NCBI RefSeq assembly: GCF_036226605.1
Contig: NZ_CP109000.1
Coordinates: 4,336,501 to 4,400,500, forward strand
Direction: 5' to 3'
DNA: 64,000 nucleotides
DNA from: Streptomyces sp. NBC_00704
GTDB lineage: Bacteria > Actinomycetota > Actinomycetes > Streptomycetales > Streptomycetaceae
Positions within the stretch are counted from its first letter, which is position 1; each line of letters begins with the position of its first letter. Below the pieces are notes generated by a model. It was given only the letters and a program-made list of their open reading frames with translations, did no database searches and had not been told where the DNA came from. The translations under genes and the position numbers were made by a program. Below are positions 52,952 through 62,000 of the stretch, one piece after another.

Positions 52952-53500
52952 ATGACGGACACTCGCGGCGCGCTGCTGCAGCAGATCAAGGACAAGGCCG
53001 TGGTGCACGGCAAGGTGACCCTGTCGTCGGGCCTGGAGGCGGACTACTACGTCGACCTCCGCCGCGTCACCCTCGACGGGGAGGCCGCCCCGCTGGTCGG
53101 TCAGGTGCTGCTCGACCTGACCGCCGAGCTGGAGTTCGACGCCGTCGGCGGCCTCACCATGGGCGCCGACCCCGTCGCCGGCGCCATGCTGCACGCGGCC
53201 GCCGCGCGCGGGCGCAGGCTGGACGCGTTCGTCGTGCGCAAGGCGGCGAAGGCGCACGGCCTTCAGCGACGCGTGGAGGGCCCGGACATCAAGGGCCGCC
53301 GCGTCCTCGTCGTGGAGGACACCTCGACGACCGGCGGCTCGCCGCTCACCGCCGTGGAGGCGGTGCGCGAGGCGGGCGCCGAAGTGGTCGCCGTGGCGAC
53401 CATCGTGGACCGGGCCACCGGCGCCGACCGGAAGATCCGCGAAGGCGCCGGCGTGCCCTACCTGTTCGCCTTCTCGAAGGACGAGCTGGGCCTGGACTGA
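52952..53500 (+). CDS. pyrE: Orotate phosphoribosyltransferase
   Basis: A 182-aa enzyme that makes OMP from orotate and PRPP in pyrimidine synthesis. It has the PRPP loop VLVVEDTSTTGGSPLTAVEA near 118-135, the start KDKAVVHGKVTLSSGLEADY and the YYVDLRR motif. Length and motifs match the family. Confidence 0.95.
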   Translation: MTDTRGALLQQIKDKAVVHGKVTLSSGLEADYYVDLRRVTLDGEAAPLVGQVLLDLTAELEFDAVGGLTMGADPVAGAMLHAAAARGRRLDAFVVRKAAKAHGLQRRVEGPDIKGRRVLVVEDTSTTGGSPLTAVEAVREAGAEVVAVATIVDRATGADRKIREGAGVPYLFAFSKDELGLD

Positions 53501-53704
53501 CCGGCCCCGCCCGCCGTCCCGTCGAGCCGCCTCCCGCCGGCGGGCGGACCGGTGCGTTGGCCGGGCGACCGACCAGTACGCGGACCAGGCATGGACCATT
53601 CGCGCATCTCTGGAAAGATGGCCCCGACGACGACGTCGAATCCAAGGTCTAGGTCAGGGCCGTAGCACGCATATCGTCAACCCGCACAATCAAGGAGCGG
53701 ACAG

Positions 53705-54736
53705 ATGCCCATCGCAACCCCCGAGGTCTACAACGAGATGCTCGACCGGGCGAAGGCAGGCAAGTTCGCCTACCCGGCCATCAACGTCACCTCGACGCAG
53801 ACCCTGCACGCGGCGCTGCGCGGCTTCGCCGAGGCGGAGAGCGACGGCATCATCCAGATCTCCACGGGTGGCGCCGAGTTCCTGGGCGGCCAGTACAGCA
53901 AGGACATGGTGACGGGTTCGGTCGCCCTCGCCGAGTTCGCGCACATCGTCGCCGAGAAGTACCCGGTCACCGTGGCCCTGCACACGGACCACTGCCCCAA
54001 GGACAAGCTGGACGGGTACGTGCGTCCGCTGCTCTCGGTCTCCGAGGAGCGCGTGAAGGCGGGCCGCAACCCGCTGTTCCAGTCGCACATGTGGGACGGC
54101 TCCGCCGAGACCCTCGCCGACAACCTGGAGATCGCGCAGGAGCTGCTCGCCCGCGCTGCCGCCGCGAAGATCATCCTCGAGGTGGAGATCACCCCGACCG
54201 GCGGCGAGGAGGACGGCGTCTCCCACGAGATCAACGACTCCCTGTACACGACGGTCGACGACGCGGTGCGCACCGTCGAGGCGCTCGGTCTCGGCGAGAA
54301 GGGCCGCTACCTGCTGGCCGCGTCCTTCGGCAACGTCCACGGCGTGTACAAGCCGGGCAACGTGGTGCTCCGCCCCGACCTGCTCAAGGAGCTGAACGAG
54401 GGCGTCGCCGCGAAGTACGGCAAGCCGGCCGGTTCGCAGCCGTTCGACTTCGTCTTCCACGGCGGCTCCGGCTCCACCGCTGAGGAGATCGCGACCGCGC
54501 TGGACAACGGCGTCGTCAAGATGAACCTCGACACGGACACGCAGTACGCCTTCACGCGGCCCGTCGCCGACCACATGTTCCGCAACTACGACGGCGTCCT
54601 GAAGGTCGACGGCGAGGTCGGCTCCAAGAAGACCTACGACCCGCGGACCTGGGGCAAGCTCGCCGAGGCGGGCATGGCCGCGCGCGTCGTCGAGGCCACG
54701 CAGCACCTGCGTTCGGCCGGCCAGAAGATCAAGTAG
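53705..54736 (+). CDS. fba: Class II fructose-bisphosphate aldolase
   Basis: A 343-aa zinc aldolase of glycolysis and gluconeogenesis: YPAINVTSTQTLHAALRGFA, ALHTDHCPKDKLDGYV with zinc His, EVEITPTGGEEDGVSHEIND, SFGNVHGVYKPGN and VFHGGSGSTAEEIATALDN. AGGAGCGG precedes the ATG. A terminator follows at 54793. Confidence 0.97.
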   Translation: MPIATPEVYNEMLDRAKAGKFAYPAINVTSTQTLHAALRGFAEAESDGIIQISTGGAEFLGGQYSKDMVTGSVALAEFAHIVAEKYPVTVALHTDHCPKDKLDGYVRPLLSVSEERVKAGRNPLFQSHMWDGSAETLADNLEIAQELLARAAAAKIILEVEITPTGGEEDGVSHEINDSLYTTVDDAVRTVEALGLGEKGRYLLAASFGNVHGVYKPGNVVLRPDLLKELNEGVAAKYGKPAGSQPFDFVFHGGSGSTAEEIATALDNGVVKMNLDTDTQYAFTRPVADHMFRNYDGVLKVDGEVGSKKTYDPRTWGKLAEAGMAARVVEATQHLRSAGQKIK

Positions 54737-54758
54737 TCCCCGCGGGGAAGTCCCCCCA

Positions 54759-54785
54759 CGGGTATTACGGGTATTGCGGGTATTA
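54759..54785. repeat. Three 9-bp tandem repeats
   Basis: CGGGTATTA, CGGGTATTG, CGGGTATTA in direct tandem, non-coding, just before the fba terminator. Confidence 0.8.
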
Positions 54786-54792
54786 CGGGGTG

Positions 54793-54829
54793 AGCGAGCC
54801 CGGCGTCTGTCTACGGCGCCGGGCTCGCT
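54793..54829 (+). terminator. Terminator after fba
   Basis: A 13-bp perfect stem (AGCGAGCCCGGCG / CGCCGGGCTCGCT) with an 11-base loop, followed by GTATA. It ends 14 bp before the MFS transporter ATG. Confidence 0.9.
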
Positions 54830-54843
54830 GTATACCTGGGGCT

Positions 54844-56430
54844 ATGCCCGACGTCCGGCTGGCCTCGTCCCGCGGCAGGTGGATCCTGTTCACCACCGTG
54901 CTCGGCTCCAGCATGGCGCTGCTCGACTCGACCGTCGTCAACGTGGCGCTGCCGCGCATCGGCCGCGACCTGGACGCCGACCTCGCCGTCCTTCAGTGGA
55001 CGGTCAACGCGTACCTGTTGACGCTCGCCGGGTTCATCCTGCTCGGCGGCTCCCTCGGCGACCACTACGGGCGGCGGAAGGTGTTCGTGGTCGGGGTGGT
55101 GTGGTTCGCCGCCGCCTCCCTGCTGTGCGGGATCGCCCCGAACGCCGCCGTGCTGGTCGCCGCCCGCGCCCTCCAGGGAGTGGGCGGCGCGCTCCTCACC
55201 CCGGGCTCGCTGGCCCTCATCCAGGCCTCCTTCCACGCCGAGGACCGGGGCCGCGCGGTGGGACTGTGGTCGGGCTTCGGCGGCATCGGGGCGGCCGTGG
55301 GGCCGTTCCTGGGCGGCTGGCTGGTGGACGGACCCGGCTGGCGGTGGGTGTTCTGGCTGAACGTGCCGCTGGCGCTGGTGTGCGTGCCGGTGGCCCTTCG
55401 CCACGTGCCCGAGTCGTCCCGGACGCAGACCGGAGGGGTACGAGATGCGGGAGATGCGCGAGAAGCGGGAGATGCGGGAGGTGCGGGAGGTGCGGGGGGT
55501 GCCAGCGGGGCACGGGGCGTAAGGGGCGCGGGGCGGAAGGGCCGCGCCGGTGGGGGCTTCGACGCGCTGGGCGCCTTCCTCGGCGCGCTGGCGCTCGCCC
55601 TCGTCACGTACGCCCTGATCGAGGCCGGGAGCGGCTCCCCCGTGGTGGTGGCGGGCACGGCGGCCGCGGGCGTGGCGGCCGGCGTGGCCTTCGTCGCGGT
55701 GGAGCGTCGCAGCCCGGACCCGATGCTGCCGCTCGACATCTTCGCGTCCCGCCAGTTCACGGCCGTCAACCTGGTCACCCTGTGCGTGTACGCGGCCTTC
55801 GGCGGCTTCTTCTTCCTGTGCGCGGTCCAGCTCCAGGTCGTGGCCGGCTGGTCCGCCCTCGGCGCGGGCACCGCGCTCCTGCCGACCACCGTGCTGATGC
55901 TGCTGCTGTCGGCGCGCTCCGGCGCACTGGCCGAGCGGATCGGGCCGCGGATCCCGCTGACCGCCGGCCCGCTGCTGTGCGCCGCCGGGATGCTGCTGAT
56001 GCTGCGGGTGGGGCAGGACGCGTCCTACGCCGGGGACGTCCTGCCCGGCGTCCTGGTGCTCGGCGTCGGCATGGTCACGCTGGTCGCGCCGCTCACCGCG
56101 ACCGTGCTGGCCTCGGTGGACGTGACCCGGGCGGGCATCGCCAGCGGCGTCAACAACGCGGCGGCGCGGGCGGCGGGGCTGATCGCCGTGGCCGCGCTGC
56201 CCCTGCTCACCGGCATGGGCCCCGAGGCCTACCGCTCGGCCACGGCCTTCGACGACGCGTTCCGCAAGGCCATGGTGCTGTGCGCGGGGGTCCTGGCGCT
56301 GGGGGCGCTGGTCGCCTTCACCACGGTGCGCCGGCCGCCCCCGGACTGCCGTCGCCCGGAGTGCAGAACCCACGGGAGCGTCCTCGCCCCGCCCCTGGAG
56401 GGCCGGCCGACGGGCAGACGCCTGCCGTAG
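54844..56430 (+). CDS. DHA2-type MFS drug exporter
   Basis: A 528-aa transporter of the EmrB/QacA class with about 14 helices. Landmarks are SMALLDSTVVNVALPRIGRD, LQWTVNAYLLTLAGFILLGG, GDHYGRRKVFVVG and LQGVGGALLTPGSLAL. The central loop (about 200-235) is a low-complexity run of GDAREAGDAGGAGGAGGAS encoded by short direct repeats. It likely exports a drug or metabolite by proton antiport. No TetR gene is adjacent, and the gene sits between fba and the DUF3151 gene. Confidence 0.92.
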   Translation: MPDVRLASSRGRWILFTTVLGSSMALLDSTVVNVALPRIGRDLDADLAVLQWTVNAYLLTLAGFILLGGSLGDHYGRRKVFVVGVVWFAAASLLCGIAPNAAVLVAARALQGVGGALLTPGSLALIQASFHAEDRGRAVGLWSGFGGIGAAVGPFLGGWLVDGPGWRWVFWLNVPLALVCVPVALRHVPESSRTQTGGVRDAGDAREAGDAGGAGGAGGASGARGVRGAGRKGRAGGGFDALGAFLGALALALVTYALIEAGSGSPVVVAGTAAAGVAAGVAFVAVERRSPDPMLPLDIFASRQFTAVNLVTLCVYAAFGGFFFLCAVQLQVVAGWSALGAGTALLPTTVLMLLLSARSGALAERIGPRIPLTAGPLLCAAGMLLMLRVGQDASYAGDVLPGVLVLGVGMVTLVAPLTATVLASVDVTRAGIASGVNNAAARAAGLIAVAALPLLTGMGPEAYRSATAFDDAFRKAMVLCAGVLALGALVAFTTVRRPPPDCRRPECRTHGSVLAPPLEGRPTGRRLP

Positions 56431-56651
56431 CCGTAGCCGTGGCCCGGCCGGGCCACGCGCCCCCGCCCGGAGCGCCGGATCGCCGTACCGGTCGCTGGTC
56501 TGCGGTGCCGGTCGCCGGTCCGTCGTACCCGGTGCGGCGTGCCCGGTGCGGTGTGCGGGCGGGGCGGCGCGGGCGGGGCGGCGCGGGCGGGCGGTGGCGG
56601 GAATCGTGGGCGGGCGGCGACGGCGGGCGGCGGATGGCGCAGACTGGACGC

Positions 56652-57065
56652 ATGTCCCTTCACGAAAACCTCCTCGGGGGCCCGCCCCCGACCCACCTCC
56701 CCGACGACCCCGAGCCGCGCGAGCTCCTCGCGAGCGGCACCGCGCCCGCCGACGTCGCCGCGAAGTACCCGACGTCGTCGCTGGCCTGGGCCCGGCTCGC
56801 CGACGACGCGTTCGAGCGGGGCAGCGTGGTGGAGTCGTACGCGTACGCCCGTACGGGCTACCACCGCGGTCTGGACAGCCTGCGCCGGAGCGGCTGGAAG
56901 GGGCACGGCCCGGTGCCGTGGGACCACGAGCCCAACCGCGGCTTCCTGCGCGCCCTGCACGCCCTCGCCCGCGCCGCGCAGGCGATCGGCGAGCAGGAGG
57001 AGTACGAGCGCTGCTCGCAGTTCCTGAAGGACTCCTCCCCGACGGCGGCCCAGACCCTGGGCTAG
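56652..57065 (+). CDS. DUF3151 family protein
   Basis: A 137-aa soluble actinobacterial protein: SLHENLLGGPPPTHLPDDPE, PTSSLAWARLADDAFERGSV and ESYAYARTGYHRGLDSLRRS, the DUF3151 pattern with TPR-like helices. Usually near fba and purA in this order. Function unknown. Confidence 0.9.
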   Translation: MSLHENLLGGPPPTHLPDDPEPRELLASGTAPADVAAKYPTSSLAWARLADDAFERGSVVESYAYARTGYHRGLDSLRRSGWKGHGPVPWDHEPNRGFLRALHALARAAQAIGEQEEYERCSQFLKDSSPTAAQTLG

Positions 57066-57221
57066 CCCGCGGGCGGGACGTGTGGTCCGTCCGGTCCCCG
57101 TGTGACCGGACGGGCCTTGCGTTTTCGGGCCGGTATTGCGCAGGATGCGGGTGGGGACCGGGGCGTCCTGTCGAAAACGGCAGGTGCGGACCGCTACCCG
57201 GAGCAACAACAGGAGACAGCG

Positions 57222-58067
57222 ATGTCCCAGCAGGCTCAGCCCGACGAGGCTTCGGAGCCCGAGACCCCGCATCTCGACTTCGCCGGCACGACGCCGTACG
57301 AGGACTACGTCAAGGCGGACGTGCTCACCCACCTCCAGCACACCCTCTCCGACGATCCCGGAGAGATGGTCTTCCTGGTCACGACCCAGGTGATGGAGCT
57401 GTGGTTCACGGTCATCGTCCACGAGTGGGAGACCGCCGCGCGGGCGCTGCGCGAGGACCGGGTGCCGGTGGCGATCGACGCGCTGAAGAGGTCCGTCCGC
57501 GAACTGGACGCGCTGAACGCGTCCTGGAAGCCGCTCGGGCAGCTCACGCCCGCCCAGTTCAACTCGTACCGCTCCGCGCTCGGCGAGGGCTCCGGCTTCC
57601 AGTCGGCGATGTACCGGCGCATGGAGTTCCTGCTCGGCGACAAGTCGGCGTCGATGCTCGTCCCGCACCGCGGCGCGCCCCGCGTGCACGCCGAGCTGGA
57701 GAAGGCGCTGCACGAGCCGAGCCTGTACGACGAGGTGCTGCGGCTGCTGGCCCGCCGCGGCCACGCCGTCCCCGCCGCCGTCCTGGACCGGGACCTCGCC
57801 CGGCGCTACGAGCCCTCGGCCGAGGTCGAGGCCGTGTGGACGGCCGTGTACGCGGGCGACGAGTCCGACGAGGTCGCGCGTCTCGGCGAGGCGCTGACGG
57901 ACGTCGCCGAACTGGTCTGGCGCTGGCGCAACGACCACCTCGTCGCCACCCGGCGCGCGATGGGCGCGAAGGCGGGCACGGGCGGTTCGGCCGGCGTCGC
58001 CTGGCTGGAGAAGCGCGCCCAGAAGAACGTCTTCCCGGAGCTGTGGACGGCGAGGTCCCATGTCTGA
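57222..58067 (+). CDS. kynA: Tryptophan 2,3-dioxygenase
   Basis: A 281-aa heme enzyme that opens tryptophan to N-formylkynurenine. It has TTPYEDYVKADVLTHLQHTL, VMELWFTVIVHEWE, GEGSGFQSAMYRRMEFLLG and a C-terminal WRNDHLVATRRAMGAKAGTG with the heme-ligand His. AGGAG before the ATG. It overlaps kynU by 8 bp, so the two steps are made together. Confidence 0.95.
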   Translation: MSQQAQPDEASEPETPHLDFAGTTPYEDYVKADVLTHLQHTLSDDPGEMVFLVTTQVMELWFTVIVHEWETAARALREDRVPVAIDALKRSVRELDALNASWKPLGQLTPAQFNSYRSALGEGSGFQSAMYRRMEFLLGDKSASMLVPHRGAPRVHAELEKALHEPSLYDEVLRLLARRGHAVPAAVLDRDLARRYEPSAEVEAVWTAVYAGDESDEVARLGEALTDVAELVWRWRNDHLVATRRAMGAKAGTGGSAGVAWLEKRAQKNVFPELWTARSHV

Positions 58068-59247
58068 CCTGGCCCTTGTCGCGCAGCAGCATGACGCCGA
58101 CGATCCGCTCGCCGGCCGCCGCGCCCTGTTCGTCCTCGACGACGGCGTCTACCTCGACGGCAACTCGCTGGGCGCGCTCGCGCGTTCCGTCCCCGGCCGG
58201 GTCGAGGACGTCGTGCGCCGCCAGTGGGGTGCGCTGAAGATACGTTCCTGGGACGAGAGCGGCTGGTGGACGGCGCCCGAGCGGATCGGCGACCGGATCG
58301 CCCCGCTGGTGGGCGCGGCCGCCGGACAGATCGTGGTCGGCGACTCGACGAGCGTCAACGTCTTCAAGGCGCTGGTGGGCGCGGTCCGCCTGGTGGACGA
58401 CGCCCGCGACGAGATCCTCGTCGACGCGACGACGTTCCCCACGGACGGCTACATCGCCGCGTCGGCGGCCCGGCTGACCGGCCGCACGCTGCGCCCGGTG
58501 CGACCGGACGAGGTGCCGGCGGCGCTGTCCGGGCGCACGGCCGCCGTGCTCCTCAACCACGTCGACTACCGGACCGGCCGGCTGCACGACCTGCCGTCGC
58601 TGACCGCAGCCGTGCACGCGGCCGGCGCGATCGCCGTCTGGGACCTCTGCCACAGCGCGGGCGCGCTGCCGGTGGGCCTCGACGAGCACGGCGTGGACCT
58701 GGCGGTCGGCTGCACCTACAAGTACCTGAACGGCGGCCCCGGTTCACCGGCCTACCTGTACGTGCGCGATGAAATTCAGGACCGTTTCGACTCACCGCTG
58801 CCCGGCTGGAACTCGCACGCCGAGCCCTTCGGCATGCGGGAGGCCTACGAGCCGGCGGCAGGCGCCGCGCGCGGCCGCGTCGGCACCCCGGACATCCTGT
58901 CGATGCTCGCCCTGGAGGCGGCGCTGGAGGTCTGGGACGGGGTGTCGATCGACGCGGTGCGCACCAAGTCGCTGGCCCTGACGGACTTCTTCCTGGAGTG
59001 CGTGCGGGAGTACGTCCCCGAGGGGCGCGTCGAGTCGCTGACCCCGGTGCGTCACGAGGAGCGGGGCAGCCAGGTGGCGCTGCGCTGCTCGCCCGACGCC
59101 GGTGACGTCATGAAGCGGCTGATCGGGCGCGGTGTCGTCGGCGACTTCCGGCAGCCGGACGTGCTCCGGTTCGGCTTCACCCCCCTGTACGTCGGGTTCG
59201 CCGACGTGGAGCGGGCGGCGCGGGTGCTGGCGGAGGAACTGCGCTGA
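58060..59247 (+). CDS. kynU: Kynureninase
   Basis: A 395-aa PLP enzyme that cleaves kynurenine to anthranilate and alanine. It shows VYLDGNSLGALARSVPGRV, GDSTSVNVFKALVGA, WDLCHSAGALPVGLDEHGVD and the PLP-Lys motif GCTYKYLNGGPGSPAYLYV. Anthranilate is a precursor for several Streptomyces secondary metabolites and for degradation. A terminator follows at 59308. Confidence 0.95.
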   Translation: MSDLALVAQQHDADDPLAGRRALFVLDDGVYLDGNSLGALARSVPGRVEDVVRRQWGALKIRSWDESGWWTAPERIGDRIAPLVGAAAGQIVVGDSTSVNVFKALVGAVRLVDDARDEILVDATTFPTDGYIAASAARLTGRTLRPVRPDEVPAALSGRTAAVLLNHVDYRTGRLHDLPSLTAAVHAAGAIAVWDLCHSAGALPVGLDEHGVDLAVGCTYKYLNGGPGSPAYLYVRDEIQDRFDSPLPGWNSHAEPFGMREAYEPAAGAARGRVGTPDILSMLALEAALEVWDGVSIDAVRTKSLALTDFFLECVREYVPEGRVESLTPVRHEERGSQVALRCSPDAGDVMKRLIGRGVVGDFRQPDVLRFGFTPLYVGFADVERAARVLAEELR

Positions 59248-59557
59248 CGGGAACTGTGCTCAGAGGAACTGCGCTGATCCGGCAGGCGAGTTGATTGAAC
59301 GAACCGTCTCTCCTGGGCGTACTCGGTGGTACGTCCAGGAGAGCGCGACCCCGTGGCGGGCTGCCCGGCCGGGGCGCCGCGACAGCAGAACCGTTTACCT
59401 CTCACCGTGCGTGACATCCCCGTGTCCGCGCACGTCACGGGCCTGATACCGTCCCGGCCATCGGCCGAATCCCCCCTGGTCCGCCAAAGGTTGGCCGAAT
59501 CCTCCCCCAGAGCCGCAAGCCTGGGAGGTACCCCCATCGCCGCTGAGAGGTTGGAGC
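59248..59557. other. 310-bp gap between kynU and the formamidase gene
   Basis: Contains a duplicated GAGGAACTGCGCTGA (59237-59275) spanning the kynU stop, a strong terminator (59308-59343) and a short repeat of TTGGCCGAATCC units near 59460-59500. The formamidase gene therefore has its own promoter. No gene is seen. Confidence 0.6.
59308..59343 (+). terminator. Terminator after kynU
   Basis: Arms CTCTCCTGG and CCAGGAGAG enclose a second pair CGTAC / GTACG around a 6-base loop; both are perfect. Confidence 0.85.
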
Positions 59558-60460
59558 ATGCCGGACGACGTTGTCGCAGCCCGGGCCGTCGCCGAGGAGG
59601 AGTCGGCGTTCGCGCACCCGCCCGTCGACCCCGACGTCACCCTGACGTACGGCGACCACCCCGACCAGGTGATCGACTTCTACGTCCCCCGGATCCAGGC
59701 GGGTCCGGGCGGTTCCGTCCCGCTCGTCGTCGTGCTGCACGGCGGGGCCTGGCGGGCGCCCTACGACCGGCGGCACGTCACGCCGTTCGCCGACTTCCTG
59801 GCCCGGCGCGGGTTCGCGGTGGCCAGCGTGGAGTACCGGCGCGGCGCCGCCGACACGGCTCCGGCCCCCGCACCGGCCCCGGAGGGGACATCCCCGGTCG
59901 CGGGCCGCTGGCCCGACACCTTCGACGACGTCGCCGCCGCCCTCGACGCCCTGCCGGACCTCGTCCGCGAGGCCGTGCCGCAGGCGGACGCCCGCCGCAC
60001 GGTCCTCACCGGCCACTCGGCGGGCGGCCACCTCGCCCTGTGGGCGGCGGCCCGGCACGTCCTGCCCGCCGACGCCCCCTGGCGCACCGCCCGCCCCGTC
60101 CCGCTGCGGGGCGTGGTGGCGCTCGCCCCGATCGCCGACTTCGAGATCGCGGGGAAACTGGACGTCTGCGGCGGCGCGGCCCGCCAACTCCTCGGCGGGG
60201 ACGAGCGGTTCGGGGAGCGCCGGCCGTACGCCGACCCCGCGCTGCTGCTGCCGACCGGCATCGCCACCACCCTGGTCCAGGGCCGCGACGACCTCGTCGT
60301 CCCGGAGGCGGTCGCGGAGGCGTACGCGGACGCGGCGGCCAAGGCGGGCGAGGTCGTGGGCGTGACCCTGCTGGCCGACGTCGGCCACTTCCCGCTGATC
60401 GACCCGTCGGCGGACGCGTGCGCGGTGGTGGCGGAGGAGATCGCCCAACTGGCCTGGTGA
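59558..60460 (+). CDS. Alpha/beta hydrolase, probable kynurenine formamidase
   Basis: A 300-aa serine hydrolase with the oxyanion motif VVVLHGGAWRAPYDRR, the nucleophile elbow TGHSAGGHLALW and late acid/His residues (VQGRDDLVVP; DVGHFPLIDPS). This is the pattern of kynurenine formamidases of the alpha/beta-hydrolase type. With kynA and kynU just upstream it completes tryptophan to anthranilate. Specificity is inferred from context. Confidence 0.82.
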   Translation: MPDDVVAARAVAEEESAFAHPPVDPDVTLTYGDHPDQVIDFYVPRIQAGPGGSVPLVVVLHGGAWRAPYDRRHVTPFADFLARRGFAVASVEYRRGAADTAPAPAPAPEGTSPVAGRWPDTFDDVAAALDALPDLVREAVPQADARRTVLTGHSAGGHLALWAAARHVLPADAPWRTARPVPLRGVVALAPIADFEIAGKLDVCGGAARQLLGGDERFGERRPYADPALLLPTGIATTLVQGRDDLVVPEAVAEAYADAAAKAGEVVGVTLLADVGHFPLIDPSADACAVVAEEIAQLAW

Positions 60461-60797
60461 GACGGCCGGTCCACGCACGGATGCGGTGCCGGCCGCGGGC
60501 CGAATCCGAGCCGACGCAGGACGGATAGCGGGCTGGACCAGGCCGAGACCGGGCCGGAGCAGGCCGAAACCGGGCCGCCCCGGGGGCAATTCCGGGCCGG
60601 ACCAGGCCGAGACCGGGTCGACTCAGGACGGATGCCGGGCGGTTTCCGCGCCCACTCCGGGCTGATTCCGGACGGGGCGCGTCCCGCTCCGGATGTGCTC
60701 CTCAACCCGTAGATGTCGTACCCGTAGTACCTGAGAGCTACTTCGCAGGACAGTTCCCGGGCGGGACGCGGACGACAGGCTTTGATCCGTAACTTCC
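60461..60797. other. Gene-free stretch with tandem repeats
   Basis: 337 bp. Left part carries the repeat block at 60535-60619. The right part (60700-60790) is AT-richer (GTAGATGTCGTACCCGTAGT) and likely holds the promoter of the hydrolase gene at 60798. Confidence 0.5.
60535..60619. repeat. 21-bp imperfect tandem repeats
   Basis: GGACCAGGCCGAGACCGGGC-type units at 60535, 60556 and 60599, with a diverged 22-bp segment between the second and third. Flanking CAGGACGGAT segments at about 60517 and 60624 are also duplicated. Non-coding. Confidence 0.75.
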
Positions 60798-62000
60798 ATG
60801 CCAGACAGGCCCGATGGCCGGGCGGACTGGCGGGGGAGGGGCGGAATGGCGCAGCTTCGCATGCGCGGGCGGCGGCCCGGCGGGCACGAACGGGCGGACC
60901 GGCGGAACCGTGACGGGCGTGGGGGCGGACGCAGCGGCCACGACCGGGCGGACGACCGGGCGGACGACCGGACGGAAGGGCGGGAGGCCGGGCCGCGGGC
61001 GTCGCAACGGGCGCAGGACCCGCACGCGTCGCACGGACCGCGGGGACCACGTCGGCTGCGGGCCCTGCTCGCCCTCGTCGTCATCGCCGCCGTGGTCGTC
61101 CCCCTCACGGCGGCCGCGGCCCGGCCGCGCATCCCGGCCCCCGCGCCCGCCGTCCTCCCCCCGGTGACGGCGGCGACGCTGGAGCGGGCGTACGCCGCGA
61201 ACCGGGCCGACGCGGCTCTGGCATCGCGGATGGCCGCCGCGCACGGGGACCGCCACCGGGCGTCCGCCGACCGCTCCCTCGCCTCCCCCTCCCGCCGCCT
61301 GCTCTCCTTCGACGGCCGCGGTTCCGGCCGGGTGACCGAGGTGCTCGGCGACCTGGCGCACGCCGAACGCGTCGCCGTCCTCGTCCCGGGTTCCGACACC
61401 TCGCTGGACACCTACGAACGCTTCCACGCGGGAGCGGCCGCGCTGCGGCAGCGGCTCGACCGGCGGCCCGGCGACGGCGCGCGTACGGCGGTGGTGGCCT
61501 GGCTCGGCTACTCCACGCCCGGCACGATCAGCGCGACGGCCGTCACCCCGGCCCGCGCCGAGGAAGCGGCTCCCGGCCTGCGGGACTTCCTGCGCGAGCT
61601 GCGCACGGTGACGGCGGCGGGCGTGCGTGTCAGCCTGCTGTGCCACTCCTACGGCACGGTCGTGTGCGCCCGGGCCGCCGCCGGTGCGGACGCGAGCGAC
61701 ATCGTCCTGCTGGGCAGCCCGGGCACCGGAGTGGGCTCGGCGGCGGAACTGCGCACCCGCGCGCGGGTCTGGGCGGCCCGCGGCGCCGACGACTGGGTGG
61801 CGGACGTCCCGCACGTCAGCGCCGACCTGTTCGGCACGACGGTCGGCTTCGGCACCGACCCGATGACCCCCGCGTTCGGCGCGCGCGTCTTCGCGGCGGG
61901 CTCCGGCGGCCACAGCGACTACTTCCGGCCCGGCTCGGTCGCGCTGGCCAACATCGCGCGGATCGTCCTCGGCGAGACCTCGGAGGTCACGGATGCGTGA
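60798..62000 (+). CDS. Membrane-anchored alpha/beta hydrolase (DUF1023-like)
   Basis: A 400-aa protein. A long, highly charged Arg/Asp/Gly-rich start (about 75 residues) leads into one membrane helix (LRALLALVVIAAVVVPLTAA). An extracellular alpha/beta-hydrolase domain follows, with the nucleophile in LLCHSYGTVVCARAA and VAVLVPGSDTSLDTYERF, typical of actinobacterial DUF1023 enzymes. Substrate unknown. It overlaps the acyltransferase gene by 8 bp. The start could be internal (ATG at 60846), because the first residues look like linker. Confidence 0.82.
   Translation: MPDRPDGRADWRGRGGMAQLRMRGRRPGGHERADRRNRDGRGGGRSGHDRADDRADDRTEGREAGPRASQRAQDPHASHGPRGPRRLRALLALVVIAAVVVPLTAAAARPRIPAPAPAVLPPVTAATLERAYAANRADAALASRMAAAHGDRHRASADRSLASPSRRLLSFDGRGSGRVTEVLGDLAHAERVAVLVPGSDTSLDTYERFHAGAAALRQRLDRRPGDGARTAVVAWLGYSTPGTISATAVTPARAEEAAPGLRDFLRELRTVTAAGVRVSLLCHSYGTVVCARAAAGADASDIVLLGSPGTGVGSAAELRTRARVWAARGADDWVADVPHVSADLFGTTVGFGTDPMTPAFGARVFAAGSGGHSDYFRPGSVALANIARIVLGETSEVTDA

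Noticed and set aside
59326..60528. 400-codon frame across the formamidase gene
   Set aside because: Arg/Pro/Gly-rich frame shift of the hydrolase gene; the hydrolase motifs HGGAW and GHSAGG lie in the other frame.
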